Shown here in pieces: positions 46,318 through 56,069 of a DNA stretch of 64,000 bases. Numbering within the stretch: position 1 is the first letter of the stretch; the number at the start of each line of letters is the position of its first letter. Position numbers and translations under genes: made by a program. Source of the stretch: Solirubrobacterales bacterium (GTDB lineage: Bacteria > Actinomycetota > Thermoleophilia > Solirubrobacterales > 70-9); assembly GCA_025964255.1 (NCBI GenBank), contig JAOPZF010000120.1, positions 1-64,000 of the forward strand, read 5' to 3'. A model generated the notes under the pieces. The model did not search any database. It was not told the origin of the DNA and saw nothing but the letters and a program-made list of their open reading frames with translations.

Positions 46318-47547
46318 CTAGAGGCTCGACAGATTGGCGGTTGCGTCCGCGATCCGGTCCGTCGCGCCCGAGATGTCGACGCCTCCGTAGATCATCCGGC
46401 GGGCTTCGGCGAGGTCTTCGGAGCGGCCCAGGCTGAGGCATCCGGCGACCCTGCCGCCCTTCAGGTACCAGACCGAGAACTCGCCGTCGGCGCGGGAGCC
46501 GCGCCAGATCTCCTGCTCCCAGTCGGCCGCCGGGCCGACGTACTCGAGGCTCGCCCAGTCATCGAGGTCGCTGAAGAAGTAGGGGACGACGTCGTAGTCG
46601 GCGTCCGCCCCGAGCATGTTCTTCGCCGCGTGCATCCCCTGCTGCATCGCCACGTCCCAGTGCTCGACCCGGATCCGCCTTCCGTGGACGACGCTGTCGT
46701 AGCTGCAGACGTCACCTGCCGCGTAGATCCCCGGCGCCGAGGTCCGGAGCTTGGAGTCGCAGATGATCCCGTTGTCGCACTCGAGCCCGGCCCGCTGCGC
46801 CAGCATCATGTCGGGCCGCACGCCGGCGCCGACGACGACCATGTCGCATTCGAAAGCCTTGCCGCTCTCGGTCAGCACCGAGGAGACCCGGCCGTCGCCC
46901 TCGAAGGCGCTGACCGACTCGCCGCCGACGAAGGTCACGCCGTGCTCTTCGAGCCCTTCTTGGAGGAAGCGCCCGGCATCGTCACCGAAGGTGCGCGAGA
47001 GCGCGATCTCCTCGAGGGCGACCATCGTGCAGTCGGCGCCGCGCGCCGCCAGCGAGGCGGCCACCTCGGCGGCGATGTAGCTGCCGCCGACCAGCACCAC
47101 CCGCCCCGCCTTCTCGGCGTCCTCACGGATCGCGTCGGCGTTGCCGTAGGCGCGCAGGTAGTGGATGCCCTCGTTCTCGGCACCCTCGATCCGCAGGATG
47201 TTGACGTTCGACCCCGTCGCCAGCAGCGCCTGGCCGAACCCGACCTCGATCCCGCCCTGCAGTTTCGCCGTCTTCGTCTCGGCGTCGATCGACATCACGT
47301 TCTTGCCGGTCGCGAGCTCGACATCGCTGCGCTCGTACCAGGTGGGGTCGTTGACGTAAGCGTCGGCGCGCGAGGCGTCTCCGCGCAGGTACTCCTTCGA
47401 GAGCGGCGGCCGTTCGTAGGGCGGCTCGGGCTCCCGGCCCACCAACAGGATCGATCCCTCGGCGCCTTGCTTACGCAGCTCCGAGGCGCAGCTCGCCCCG
47501 GCCAATCCACCGCCGACGAGCAGGAAGTCGACCTCGCGGTCAGCCAC
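46318..47547 (-). CDS. FAD-dependent oxidoreductase (ferredoxin reductase-like)
   Basis: FLLVGGGLAGASCASELRKQG, VVLVGGSYIAAEVAASLAARG, GIYAAGDVCSYDS. Confidence 0.88.
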   Translation of the reverse strand: MADREVDFLLVGGGLAGASCASELRKQGAEGSILLVGREPEPPYERPPLSKEYLRGDASRADAYVNDPTWYERSDVELATGKNVMSIDAETKTAKLQGGIEVGFGQALLATGSNVNILRIEGAENEGIHYLRAYGNADAIREDAEKAGRVVLVGGSYIAAEVAASLAARGADCTMVALEEIALSRTFGDDAGRFLQEGLEEHGVTFVGGESVSAFEGDGRVSSVLTESGKAFECDMVVVGAGVRPDMMLAQRAGLECDNGIICDSKLRTSAPGIYAAGDVCSYDSVVHGRRIRVEHWDVAMQQGMHAAKNMLGADADYDVVPYFFSDLDDWASLEYVGPAADWEQEIWRGSRADGEFSVWYLKGGRVAGCLSLGRSEDLAEARRMIYGGVDISGATDRIADATANLSSL

Positions 47548-48223
47548 CCGGGACGCCGCCGTCCCCTCCGGGTCCGAACAGGACCTTCAGCTCGTCCTCC
47601 TTGCCCGGGTCGAGCACGGCCAAGACCTCGTCGCCTTCCTCGAGCACGGTGTCGGCGTTGGGGACGAAGCCCTTGCCCGCGCGCAGCACCGAGATCAGCA
47701 GCGACCCCTCGGGCATGTGCAGGTCGCCGACCCGCCGCCCGGTCACGCCGGAGTCCTTGCCGAGCAGCATCTCGATGATCTCCAGCTGCTCCTCTTGCAG
47801 GTCGAGCAGGTGGACCAGGCCGTACTCGGGCACCTCGTGCTCGAGCAGGCGAAGAATGAGATCGGTCGCCGAGACCGACGGTTTGATCCCGAGCAGGTCG
47901 AAGTGCTGACGATTCCGCGGGTTGTTGACGCGGGCGATGATCTGGTCGACGAGGTACTTCTCACGGGCGACCTGGCAGATCAGCATGTTGTCCTCGTCGT
48001 CGCCGGTGACCGCGATCACCATGTCGGCGCGCTGGATCCCGGCCCGCTCGAGCACCCAGAGCTCGGAGGCGTCGCCGTAGGAGACGTTGTGCTCGAGCTC
48101 CTGCTCGACCGTCAGGTAGCGGCGCCGATCGCTCTCGATCAGCGTCACCTCGTGGTCCTTCTCAAGCAGCTCTCGGGCGAGGTTCCAACCGACCTTGCCG
48201 GCGCCGACGACGATGATGTACAC
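47540..48223 (-). CDS. TrkA/RCK K+ regulatory subunit (RCK_N + RCK_C); GTG start
   Basis: YIIVVGAGKVGWNLARELLEKDHEVTLIESD; C-terminal GSLLISVLRAGKGFVPNADTVLEEGDEVLAVL. Confidence 0.9.
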   Translation of the reverse strand: MYIIVVGAGKVGWNLARELLEKDHEVTLIESDRRRYLTVEQELEHNVSYGDASELWVLERAGIQRADMVIAVTGDDEDNMLICQVAREKYLVDQIIARVNNPRNRQHFDLLGIKPSVSATDLILRLLEHEVPEYGLVHLLDLQEEQLEIIEMLLGKDSGVTGRRVGDLHMPEGSLLISVLRAGKGFVPNADTVLEEGDEVLAVLDPGKEDELKVLFGPGGDGGVPGG

Positions 48224-48225
48224 CG

Positions 48226-48708
48226 CTACGCCTCCCCGTCCGAAGCGCTCTCCAGCGCTTCCTCGGACCCGGCGGCGGGGCGCGCCGTGGAGTCGCGGAC
48301 CGCCGTCTCCAGCATGTCGATCGCGACCCGGGTCGGGCAGACCGTCTGCAGGCCCTGCCGCGCGTACCACTCGGCCCGCAGCGGGTCGAGCACCCGCGCG
48401 ATCACGTTCGGCACGCCGTAGCGGCGTTTGGCGATCTGGGAGATGATGATGTTGGTGTTGTCGCCGTCGGTCGAGGCGATGAAGACGTCGGCCTGGTCGA
48501 TCCCCGCGGCCTCGAGCGCCTCGGCCTCGAGCCCGGCGCCGACCGTGAACTGGCCGCCCAGGTCCTCCCAGCTCTTCTCCAGCCCGACCTCGAGCCGCGC
48601 GTGCGACTCGGGGTCCTCGTCGAGTGCCGAAACGGTGTGGCCTTCGCGGAGCATCGCCCGCGCGACCGAACTGCCGACGCGGCCGCAGCCGACGATCAGG
48701 ATGAACAT
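48226..48708 (-). CDS. TrkA/RCK_N protein lacking RCK_C domain
   Basis: MFILIVGCGRVGSSVARAMLREGHTVSALDEDP, VFIASTDGDNTNIIISQIAKRRYGVPNVIARVLDP. Confidence 0.9.
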   Translation of the reverse strand: MFILIVGCGRVGSSVARAMLREGHTVSALDEDPESHARLEVGLEKSWEDLGGQFTVGAGLEAEALEAAGIDQADVFIASTDGDNTNIIISQIAKRRYGVPNVIARVLDPLRAEWYARQGLQTVCPTRVAIDMLETAVRDSTARPAAGSEEALESASDGEA

Positions 48709-48737
48709 GCGGCGGATACTAGAACGGAGGGCATGCC

Positions 48738-50750
48738 CTAGCGGTCCCGGTCGTCGTCTTCTTCGATCACGATGTCCCCGGGGACCTCGCCGGCGGGCAC
48801 GCTTTCGGGCTCCGGCGGCGCCGTGAGCAGCACCCGGCAGGGGGCTTTTTTGAGGACGTACTCGGTTGCCGAGCCGATCTCGGCGGGCCGCGCCGCGCCG
48901 ATGCCACCGAACCTGCCGCCGCCGCGGATCTTGCTCGGCGGCTCGGCGCCGATCACGATCGCCTCCGAGCCCAGGCGGCGCGCCGCCTCGACGATCCCGG
49001 CCCCGGTCTTGCGGGCGCGGATCACCTCGGTCGAGACCTCGACGTCCTCGTACTCCTCCCCCACCTCGCGCGCCCGCTCCAGAGCGCGCCGCGCCTGCGC
49101 CTCGCGCTCGGGCGGCAGCGCGGCGTCGAGCGGCTCGGTCAGCGGCACCTCGATCACGTAGATCAGCTCCAGCCGCGACTCGCCCTCGCCGCCGGCGTCC
49201 TCGCTCTCGGCGGCGGCTAGCCGGCCCGCGGTGGCGACGATGTCGTCATCGAGCTTGGTCCCGAAGACCGGCACCAGCAGGTTCGAGAACTCGACCTCGG
49301 GGATCTGCTTGGTCAGCGCCGCCTCGCCGACCGAGACCCGCTTGGTCAGGGACGTCCCCTCGACGTACTTGCGGTAGACGACGTAGAAGAGCAGGCCGAA
49401 GGCCATCCAGCCGATCCCCACCCAGCGGGCGGTGGTGTGGAAGGCGAGCACGCTGAGGAAGGCGAGGAAGCTGGCGAGCGCCGCGATCATCGCCGGGATC
49501 GGCAGTTCGGCCGGGCCCCAGGCCATCCCCCAGGGGATGCGGAAGGGCCGCTTCTTGTCCGGCATCGTCACCCGCAAACGGATGATCGAGAGGTGGGCGA
49601 TCGTGATCGCCAGCGTCGCGCCGAAGGCGTAGAGGCCGGCCAGAATCTTGATGTTGGTCGGGATCACGAGACCGAGCGCGATCAGCCCGCAGATCGTGAT
49701 CGCGACGTACGGCGTCGCCCGGCGGCGGTGCAGTTTGCCGAGCCAACTGGGGATCTGGCGGTTGATCGCCAGCGTGTACGTGTGCCTGGAGACACCGAGC
49801 ATCGAGGTCGTCGCCGCCCAGAAGAGGACCGGCGCGGCGACCAGCGCCACCATCCAGCGCATGATCTCGCGGAGCCAGTGCGGATGGAAGGCGGAGACGA
49901 CGCCGAGTACCGGGTCCTGGATGTACTGGCCGCCGAGCGCCGTCTCGGGGCCGTGCGGGCCGGCGACGACGGGTACCGCCATCAGCGCGATCGCCGCCAT
50001 TCCGGCGTAGACCAGCGGCACCGCTATGGCCCCGAGCGAGGCGATCCGTTTGAGGTCGCGGCGGCTCACTTCGATGTCCGGGGCGAGGTCGGAGGCCGCC
50101 TCGATCCCGGCGTAGGCGAGCATCGCGATGACCGCCGCGTAGATGATGTCCTTGGCGTTCGGGTGGCTGAAGAGGTGGATCTGTTCCGTCAGCCGGTCGG
50201 GGTGCATCACGACGACCACGCCGACGGCGATCACCATCAGCTGTAGCGCCAGGTCGGCGAGCGCGAGGAAGGCGAGCGAGCGCTGCTGCCCACGCCCGGT
50301 CACGTTGAAGATGTTCAGCGTGCAGGCGCCGAAGATGACGATCGCGGCGACTACGATTTCGGCGCCTTTGTCGTCGAAGCCGCTCCAGATCGGCACGAGG
50401 TAGTGCGGCACGCTGATCGCCGCCAGCGCGATGACGATCAGGTAATCGAGCAGGATCGCCCAGGCGGCGATGAAGGCGACGAGCTCGTTGAAGGCGTGGC
50501 GGGCGAAGGCCGAGGAGCCGCCACGCTCGCGGAACATCGCGCCGCCCTCGACGTAGGAGAGCGTCGTCAGGCCGAAGAGCAGGCCGGCGACGAGGAAGAT
50601 GAGCGGGGTGAGACCGAGGCCGCGCTCGGCGACGACACCGAGCGAGAAGTAGATCGAGAAGCCGACCGCCGAGTAGGCGGCAGCGAAGAGCCAGGGCACG
50701 CCGAGGCCGCGCCGCAATTTGCCCTTGCGGGCCGCGTGCGGGACCTTCAT
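48738..50750 (-). CDS. APC-superfamily permease with C-terminal USP-like domain
   Basis: GLGVPWLFAAAYSAVGFSIYFSLGVVAERGLGLTPLIFLVAGLLFGLT; FNELVAFIAAWAILLDY; C-terminal USP-like region ending APCRVLLTAPPEP. Confidence 0.88.
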   Translation of the reverse strand: MKVPHAARKGKLRRGLGVPWLFAAAYSAVGFSIYFSLGVVAERGLGLTPLIFLVAGLLFGLTTLSYVEGGAMFRERGGSSAFARHAFNELVAFIAAWAILLDYLIVIALAAISVPHYLVPIWSGFDDKGAEIVVAAIVIFGACTLNIFNVTGRGQQRSLAFLALADLALQLMVIAVGVVVVMHPDRLTEQIHLFSHPNAKDIIYAAVIAMLAYAGIEAASDLAPDIEVSRRDLKRIASLGAIAVPLVYAGMAAIALMAVPVVAGPHGPETALGGQYIQDPVLGVVSAFHPHWLREIMRWMVALVAAPVLFWAATTSMLGVSRHTYTLAINRQIPSWLGKLHRRRATPYVAITICGLIALGLVIPTNIKILAGLYAFGATLAITIAHLSIIRLRVTMPDKKRPFRIPWGMAWGPAELPIPAMIAALASFLAFLSVLAFHTTARWVGIGWMAFGLLFYVVYRKYVEGTSLTKRVSVGEAALTKQIPEVEFSNLLVPVFGTKLDDDIVATAGRLAAAESEDAGGEGESRLELIYVIEVPLTEPLDAALPPEREAQARRALERAREVGEEYEDVEVSTEVIRARKTGAGIVEAARRLGSEAIVIGAEPPSKIRGGGRFGGIGAARPAEIGSATEYVLKKAPCRVLLTAPPEPESVPAGEVPGDIVIEEDDDRDR

Positions 50751-50938
50751 CGCAGCGAACGGCTCGCGATCCAGTAGCGGCCGACGCCGACGGCGACAAA
50801 GAGGATTCCCAGGATGAAGCCGATCGAGATCGGACTGCCACCGTGGGCGATGGTCGCGATCAGGATCGCCAGGCCGACGACGACGAAGATCAGCGAGAAG
50901 CCGCGGATCGCCGAGTGGTAGAAGTTCTCGCGGTTCAC
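50747..50938 (-). CDS. Small membrane protein (63 aa), GTG start
   Basis: Real part of a longer called ORF; VNRENFYHSAIRGFSLIFVVVGLAILIATIAHGGSPISIGFILGILFVAVGVGRYW; 4-nt overlaps with both neighbours. Confidence 0.75.
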   Translation of the reverse strand: MNRENFYHSAIRGFSLIFVVVGLAILIATIAHGGSPISIGFILGILFVAVGVGRYWIASRSLR

Positions 50939-52851
50939 GGCGTCGCCACCTCGGCGAACGCGACGACCGGGGTGCCGGCGGGCTTGTCGGGCGGTTCGGA
51001 GACGACGATGACGCGGCAGGGACGCTCGCCGAGGATCGTCTGCAGCATCTTGTCGTACTGCGGCACGTTGCCTCGGTAGCGCAGCCCGACGATGATCGCC
51101 GCCGCTTTGATCTCCTCCGCCTCCTCGGCGACCGAGTAGCCCGACTGTCCCGGCCGCACGCGGGCGACGTGGCCGGTGACCCGGGCGCCGCCGATCAGCT
51201 TCGCCTCCTCGATCCGCCGCTGCGCTTCGCCCTCGGCGTCGGGCAGGTCGGCATCCAGCGGCAGGTCGGTGGGCACGGTCATCATCGAGTGGACGTGGAT
51301 GCCGCGGCGCCGTTTGGAGGCGAGTTTGATCGCCGTGGCGACCATCTCCGGCGAGAACGATTCGTCGTCCTCGAAGGCGACCAGGACCGAGCGGTACTCG
51401 ACCTCCTCGACCCCGAGCGGTTCCGGCGTCACCACCTTCACCGTGCGGGTCAGGGGCAGCCCCTGGTTGCGTCGGTAGAGGACGTAGATGGTGATCCCGA
51501 GGATCATCCAGCCGGTGCCGACGAAGAGCGTCGAGGGATTCAGTGCCATCACCACGACCCAGGCGGCGAAGGTGCCGAGGCCGCCGAAGACCGCGGTCAG
51601 GGGTAAGTCGAAGCCGAACGCGCGGACGTTCAGCGGCGGCTTCCAGGGGCGTTCGAGATCGCCCTGGCTCTTGCGCAGTTTGATCACCGAGATGTGGGCG
51701 ATCGTGAACGACAGCATCGCGCCGAACGAGTAGAGCGTCGCGAGGAAGTTGGTCTTGCCGGGAAGCATCGTGATGATCGCGACGCCGGCGAAGATGATGA
51801 TCGCGATGTAGGGGGTGCGGTACTTCGGGTGGACCTGGCGCAGGCCCTCGGGCAGCTGCCGGTGCTGGCCCATCGAGTAGGTGAGCCGGGAGACGCCGAT
51901 CAGCCCGGCATTGGTCGCGATCAAGAGGATCACCGCGGCGAGGATGCCGACGTAGTAGCGGAGGATTTCGGTCGGGCCGCCCGAGAGCCCGAGGTTCTCG
52001 ACGATGCCGAGGATCGGGTCGTCGGCGTATTTGGTGCCGAGCAGCGTGTGGTAGCCGGAGCCGACCGTGTTGTGGACGACCGGCATCGCCGACAGCGCGA
52101 CGATCGGGATCAGCAGGTAGAGGCCGAGCACCGCGGCGACGACGAGGCCCGCCGCGCGAGGAACCGTCTTCGTCGCTTCCTTGGCCTCCTCGGACATGTT
52201 CGAGATCGTCTCGATGCCGGTGTAGGCGATCATCGAGACCGCGATTCCGAGGGCGAATTTGCTCCAACTCGGGGCTACGCCGAGGTGGATGTTGTCGATC
52301 AGGACGTGCGGGCTGAGCACGAGGACGACGCCGATCCCGACCAGCACGACCTGGGTGGCGAGGTCGGCGACCGCGAGGACGAGGTTGAGTTTCGAGGACT
52401 CCTCGGTGCCGCGGATGTTGAGCGCGGCGAGGCCGACGACCAGCGCCGCACCACCGATCACGTCGCCAGGGCTGTGCCCCAGCGCGGGCCAGAAGACGGC
52501 GAGGTAGTGGGGCACGAAGAAGGCCGAGATCGCGACCGTGATCGTGTAGTTCAGCATCTGCCCCCAGGCCGCGATGAAGCTGACGAACTCGTTGAAGGCG
52601 TGGCGGGCGAAGCTAGAGGAGCCACCGGCCTCGGGGTACATCACGGTCGCCTCGGCGTAGCTGGCGGCGGTGGCGGCGAAGATCAGCCCGGAGATGACGA
52701 AGGCGACCGGCGTCAGGCCGAGCGCGAAGGCGGCGGTGACGCCGAGGGCGTAGTAGATCGATGAGCCGACGTTGCCGTAGGCGGCGGAGAACAGGGCCCC
52801 GACGCCATGGACTCGACTCAGCGATTCGTCTCGAGGGATTCGCTGGGCCAT
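50935..52851 (-). CDS. APC-superfamily permease with C-terminal USP-like domain
   Basis: SRVHGVGALFSAAYGNVGSSIYYALGVTAAFALGLTPVAFVISG; FNEFVSFIAAWGQMLNY; RPCRVIVVSEPPD USP-like. Confidence 0.9.
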   Translation of the reverse strand: MAQRIPRDESLSRVHGVGALFSAAYGNVGSSIYYALGVTAAFALGLTPVAFVISGLIFAATAASYAEATVMYPEAGGSSSFARHAFNEFVSFIAAWGQMLNYTITVAISAFFVPHYLAVFWPALGHSPGDVIGGAALVVGLAALNIRGTEESSKLNLVLAVADLATQVVLVGIGVVLVLSPHVLIDNIHLGVAPSWSKFALGIAVSMIAYTGIETISNMSEEAKEATKTVPRAAGLVVAAVLGLYLLIPIVALSAMPVVHNTVGSGYHTLLGTKYADDPILGIVENLGLSGGPTEILRYYVGILAAVILLIATNAGLIGVSRLTYSMGQHRQLPEGLRQVHPKYRTPYIAIIIFAGVAIITMLPGKTNFLATLYSFGAMLSFTIAHISVIKLRKSQGDLERPWKPPLNVRAFGFDLPLTAVFGGLGTFAAWVVVMALNPSTLFVGTGWMILGITIYVLYRRNQGLPLTRTVKVVTPEPLGVEEVEYRSVLVAFEDDESFSPEMVATAIKLASKRRRGIHVHSMMTVPTDLPLDADLPDAEGEAQRRIEEAKLIGGARVTGHVARVRPGQSGYSVAEEAEEIKAAAIIVGLRYRGNVPQYDKMLQTILGERPCRVIVVSEPPDKPAGTPVVAFAEVATP

Positions 52852-52958
52852 CTAGGAAGGACAGATGAAGGTATTCGACACTTCTTTATCCGAATATACG
52901 CGCGTCAGGAGCGCTCTCCGCTGCCGGAGGAGCCGGGTCAGGCCGGGAAGCTAGCCGC

Positions 52959-54344
52959 TCAGCCGGCCGCGTGCTTCCGTCGCCGCGGGGCGGGGACGGT
53001 GAAATGGACCACCGCGGGCCCCGCGCCGGTCGCCCCATTGGCCCCCGCAAGCACCCGGAAGACGTGCTTTCCAGGCTTTAATCCCTTCGACGTGAACGGA
53101 GAGGAGCAGGCCTTGTAGCCCTTGCCATCGACCGCGCATTTGAACTTCGCGCCCTTGGTGGCGGACCGGAAGCGGAAGGTGACCGCGGCCGGCCGCGAGT
53201 CGACCCGATGGCCGATGATCTCGACGACCGGAGCGTTCCGGACGCGGGACGGCGGCGAAGGCGCAGGTTCGGCCCCGGGCTGGGCCACCGTCGTGCCCGA
53301 GGGCAGTGAGACCTGGGGCAGCGGGTAGCCGGGGCCGGGTTTCAGTTTCTCGGCGACCGTCAACTCGAAGGAGCCCATCTCGGGTTCACCCGGCGTCCCG
53401 GAGGAGCCCTTGCCGTCGACCGCGATCATGTAGTTCGTCCCGCCGACGACGGGGACGTGGACCGCGACGAGCGATTCCGCCGACGATCCGATCGGGGTCA
53501 AGGAGCCCACCGCATCGCCGGTGTAGACGGCGACGACTCCCGGCACGCCGACCCCCGTGCCGATCGCCGCTTCGCCGGTTTCGGGGGCGACCCAGGAGAA
53601 CCAGACCGAGGCGCCGCCGGGCTCGCCGGCATGTTCGGGCTCGCCGGGCTGCTTGGTCGCGCCCCAGTTGTATCCCTGTACCTGAGTGAGGAAGCCGCGG
53701 TTGCCATCCGGTTCTTCGAAGGTCGGGTGTTCGATCGGCGTCGCGGCTTCGAAGTTGTCATTCGGCGGCACCGGGGTCGCTTCGATCGTCAGCTTGATTT
53801 CGCCTTCGACGACCGGCCGGGGCGGTTCCGGGTCACCCGGCGGCGCGGGCACGTAGAAGCCGTTGCCGTCGGCGGCGATCGCGTAGTGGTGACCCGCGTG
53901 GGCGCGGAAGGTGTAGGTCTTGCCCATCTCGAAGAGGCAGCTCGGCCCTTCGTCGGCGTTGCCTTCGGCGACTCGCGCGAGGGTCGCCAGTTCGGTCCCT
54001 TCGAAGACCGCGACGACGGAGGCGATCGGGCTCTGGCACGTGCTCACGGTCACCCACTCGGTCGCCGACGCTTCCCAGGCCCACCAGATCGAGTGGCCGG
54101 CGCTGCCGAGGGGGCCGAGGCTCGGTTCGCCGGCCTCGCGCGTCGCTTCGACGTTCGACTCGCTGACTTGGATCGGCAGCGGCCCGGTGAGCGGCGCGCG
54201 GTTGGCGAAGTGGTCGTTGGCCGGGGCCGCCATCGCGGCCGGGGCGAGGACGCCGAGCGAGGCGCCGACGGCGATCGCGGCGCAGATGCCGATCGCGCGG
54301 AGGTGTCGTGAGGGACCAAGTCTCAAGGCGCGAGAAACATACAT
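52959..54344 (-). CDS. Secreted protein with tandem NDNF...W-W/W-F-type repeats
   Basis: Signal peptide; repeats APANDHFANRAPLTG...SIWWAWEA and PPNDNFEAATPIE...SVWFSWVAPETG; PRRRKHAAG tail. Confidence 0.75.
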   Translation of the reverse strand: MYVSRALRLGPSRHLRAIGICAAIAVGASLGVLAPAAMAAPANDHFANRAPLTGPLPIQVSESNVEATREAGEPSLGPLGSAGHSIWWAWEASATEWVTVSTCQSPIASVVAVFEGTELATLARVAEGNADEGPSCLFEMGKTYTFRAHAGHHYAIAADGNGFYVPAPPGDPEPPRPVVEGEIKLTIEATPVPPNDNFEAATPIEHPTFEEPDGNRGFLTQVQGYNWGATKQPGEPEHAGEPGGASVWFSWVAPETGEAAIGTGVGVPGVVAVYTGDAVGSLTPIGSSAESLVAVHVPVVGGTNYMIAVDGKGSSGTPGEPEMGSFELTVAEKLKPGPGYPLPQVSLPSGTTVAQPGAEPAPSPPSRVRNAPVVEIIGHRVDSRPAAVTFRFRSATKGAKFKCAVDGKGYKACSSPFTSKGLKPGKHVFRVLAGANGATGAGPAVVHFTVPAPRRRKHAAG

Positions 54345-54366
54345 CGCGCTCAGGGGACTTGTGTGC

Positions 54367-54711
54367 TCAGGCGCCGTCGCGCAGGATCACGTCGACCAGG
54401 CCGGGGAAGCGGCTCTCGAGGTCCTCGCGGCGGAGGCTCACGATCCGGTTCGTGCCGGCCGCCCGGGAGCGGGTGACGCCCGCCTCGCGCAGCTGCCGCA
54501 GGTGGTAGCTGGCGGTCGACCTGGGCAGGCCGAGACGGTCGTAGAGGTCGGTGCAGATCATCTCGCCTTCGGCGTCGACCTCCCGCACCATCTCGATCCG
54601 GACCGGGTCGCCGAGCGCCCGCATGATCGTCGCCAGATCGAACGAATCGACCTCGGGATGGCGGATCCGCTCGGGGCGTGAGGACTTCGTCACAGAAGCT
54701 TTGACGGACAT
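54367..54711 (-). CDS. ArsR-family HTH regulator (start 54711 or 54726)
   Basis: MRALGDPVRIEMVREVDAEGEMICTDLYDRLGLPRSTASYHLRQLREAGVTRSRAAG. Confidence 0.88.
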   Translation of the reverse strand: MSVKASVTKSSRPERIRHPEVDSFDLATIMRALGDPVRIEMVREVDAEGEMICTDLYDRLGLPRSTASYHLRQLREAGVTRSRAAGTNRIVSLRREDLESRFPGLVDVILRDGA

Positions 54712-54735
54712 GGCGACATGGTACAACTATGGAAC

Positions 54736-54751
54736 TTCCAAAACTTTGGAA
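54736..54751. promoter_or_regulatory. Palindromic operator candidate in ArsR/MFS divergon
   Basis: TTCCAAA-AC-TTTGGAA between divergent starts. Confidence 0.65.
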
Positions 54752-54772
54752 CTAACAAACCAGGAGCCGCCG

Positions 54773-56020
54773 ATGTTGTCCGCCAGCTTCCCCGCTTCCC
54801 GCCACCCGCTCTCTCGCCACGCCGCCTACCTGCTCGCCGCGGCGACGATCGGCCTGGCCCTGTTCTCTTCCGGCACCCCCTCCCCGCTCTACGGCACCTA
54901 CAGCCAGCTCTGGGGCTTCGACTCGATCGTCCTGACGCTGGTCTACGCGACCTACGCATTCGGCGTGCTCCTCAGCCTCCTGCTCGCCGGGCGGCTCTCC
55001 GACGAGGTCGGCCGGCGTCCGGTCCTGATCGTCTCGATGGCGGCGCTCGTCGTCGCGACGATCCCCTTCATGCTCGCCGACTCGGTCATCTGGCTCTTCG
55101 TCGCCCGCGCGATCCAGGGTCTCGCCACCGGCCTCGCGCTGAGCGCCGCCAGCGCCGCGCTGCTCGACCTCCATCCGAAACGTGACCCGGTCTCGGTCAG
55201 CCTCGCCAACGGCGTCGCCTCGACGATCGGGATGGGGACCGGCGTGATCATCTCGGCCGCGATCGTCCAGTTCCTCCCCGCCCCGCGGGTTCTCCCCTAC
55301 GTCCTCCTACTGATCCTCTTCCTCGGCTTCCTGGTCGCCGCCTGGCGGATGAAGGAGCCGGTCGAGGTCGCTCCTGGCGCCCACTTCCACCTCACCCCGC
55401 AGCGGCCCTCCGTGCCCGCGGTCGCCCGCCGCCCCTTCATCCTGGCGTCGCTCGCGGTGATCTCCTCCTGGTCGATCGCCGGGCTGTTCCTGTCGCTCGG
55501 GCCGGAGCTCTCGGCACTCGTCTACAAGTCCGACACCCACCTGATCAGCGGCATCGGAATCGTCATGCTGGCGCTGTCGGCGGCGGTCTCGCAGGTCGCC
55601 TTCGGGCGCTGGGCGCCATACCGCGCGGCCGCGATCGGCTCGCTGGCCCTGGCGGCCGGGATGGGCCTGATCGTCGCCGCGGCGGCGGCCGACTCGGCGG
55701 TCCTCTTCACGATCGGCGCGATCGTCACCGGCGCCGGCTTCGGCGTCGCCTTCCTCGGCGGCCTTCGCGCCCTCTCGAGCGCGATCCCGCCCGAGCACCG
55801 AGCGGCGACGATGTCGGCCTTCTACCTCGTGGCTTACGGCGCGCTGTCGATCCCGGCCGTGATCGCGGGCTTCGTCGTCGAACCGCTCGGCGTCCGCGAG
55901 ACCTTCGAGATCTTCGGCTCGGTGATCATCGTCATCGCCCTGCTGGTGACCGCGGAGGCCTGGCGTCAGCGCCCGCGCTCAACCGTCCGGGCGCGCGAGC
56001 TCGCCACCCAGCCGGGCTAG
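54773..56020 (+). CDS. MFS transporter (415 aa; start trimmed)
   Basis: Twelve-TM-like; LAGRLSDEVGRRPVLIVSM; AGGAG-type RBS before ATG 54773. Confidence 0.9.
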   Translation: MLSASFPASRHPLSRHAAYLLAAATIGLALFSSGTPSPLYGTYSQLWGFDSIVLTLVYATYAFGVLLSLLLAGRLSDEVGRRPVLIVSMAALVVATIPFMLADSVIWLFVARAIQGLATGLALSAASAALLDLHPKRDPVSVSLANGVASTIGMGTGVIISAAIVQFLPAPRVLPYVLLLILFLGFLVAAWRMKEPVEVAPGAHFHLTPQRPSVPAVARRPFILASLAVISSWSIAGLFLSLGPELSALVYKSDTHLISGIGIVMLALSAAVSQVAFGRWAPYRAAAIGSLALAAGMGLIVAAAAADSAVLFTIGAIVTGAGFGVAFLGGLRALSSAIPPEHRAATMSAFYLVAYGALSIPAVIAGFVVEPLGVRETFEIFGSVIIVIALLVTAEAWRQRPRSTVRARELATQPG

Positions 56021-56030
56021 CCACCGGTGC

Positions 56031-56069
56031 GTTCGCAGTTTCCCGCGCTATCCGCGGGTTTCTGCGAAC
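56031..56069. terminator. Hairpin at convergent junction
   Basis: GTTCGCAG-TTT-CCCGCG ... CGCGGG-TTT-CTGCGAAC. Confidence 0.6.

Noticed and set aside
50939-52267. 506-aa ORF opposite/overlapping the APC permease
   Set aside because: Arg/Pro-rich shadow frame; only the last 63 codons (50938-50747) look like a real gene.
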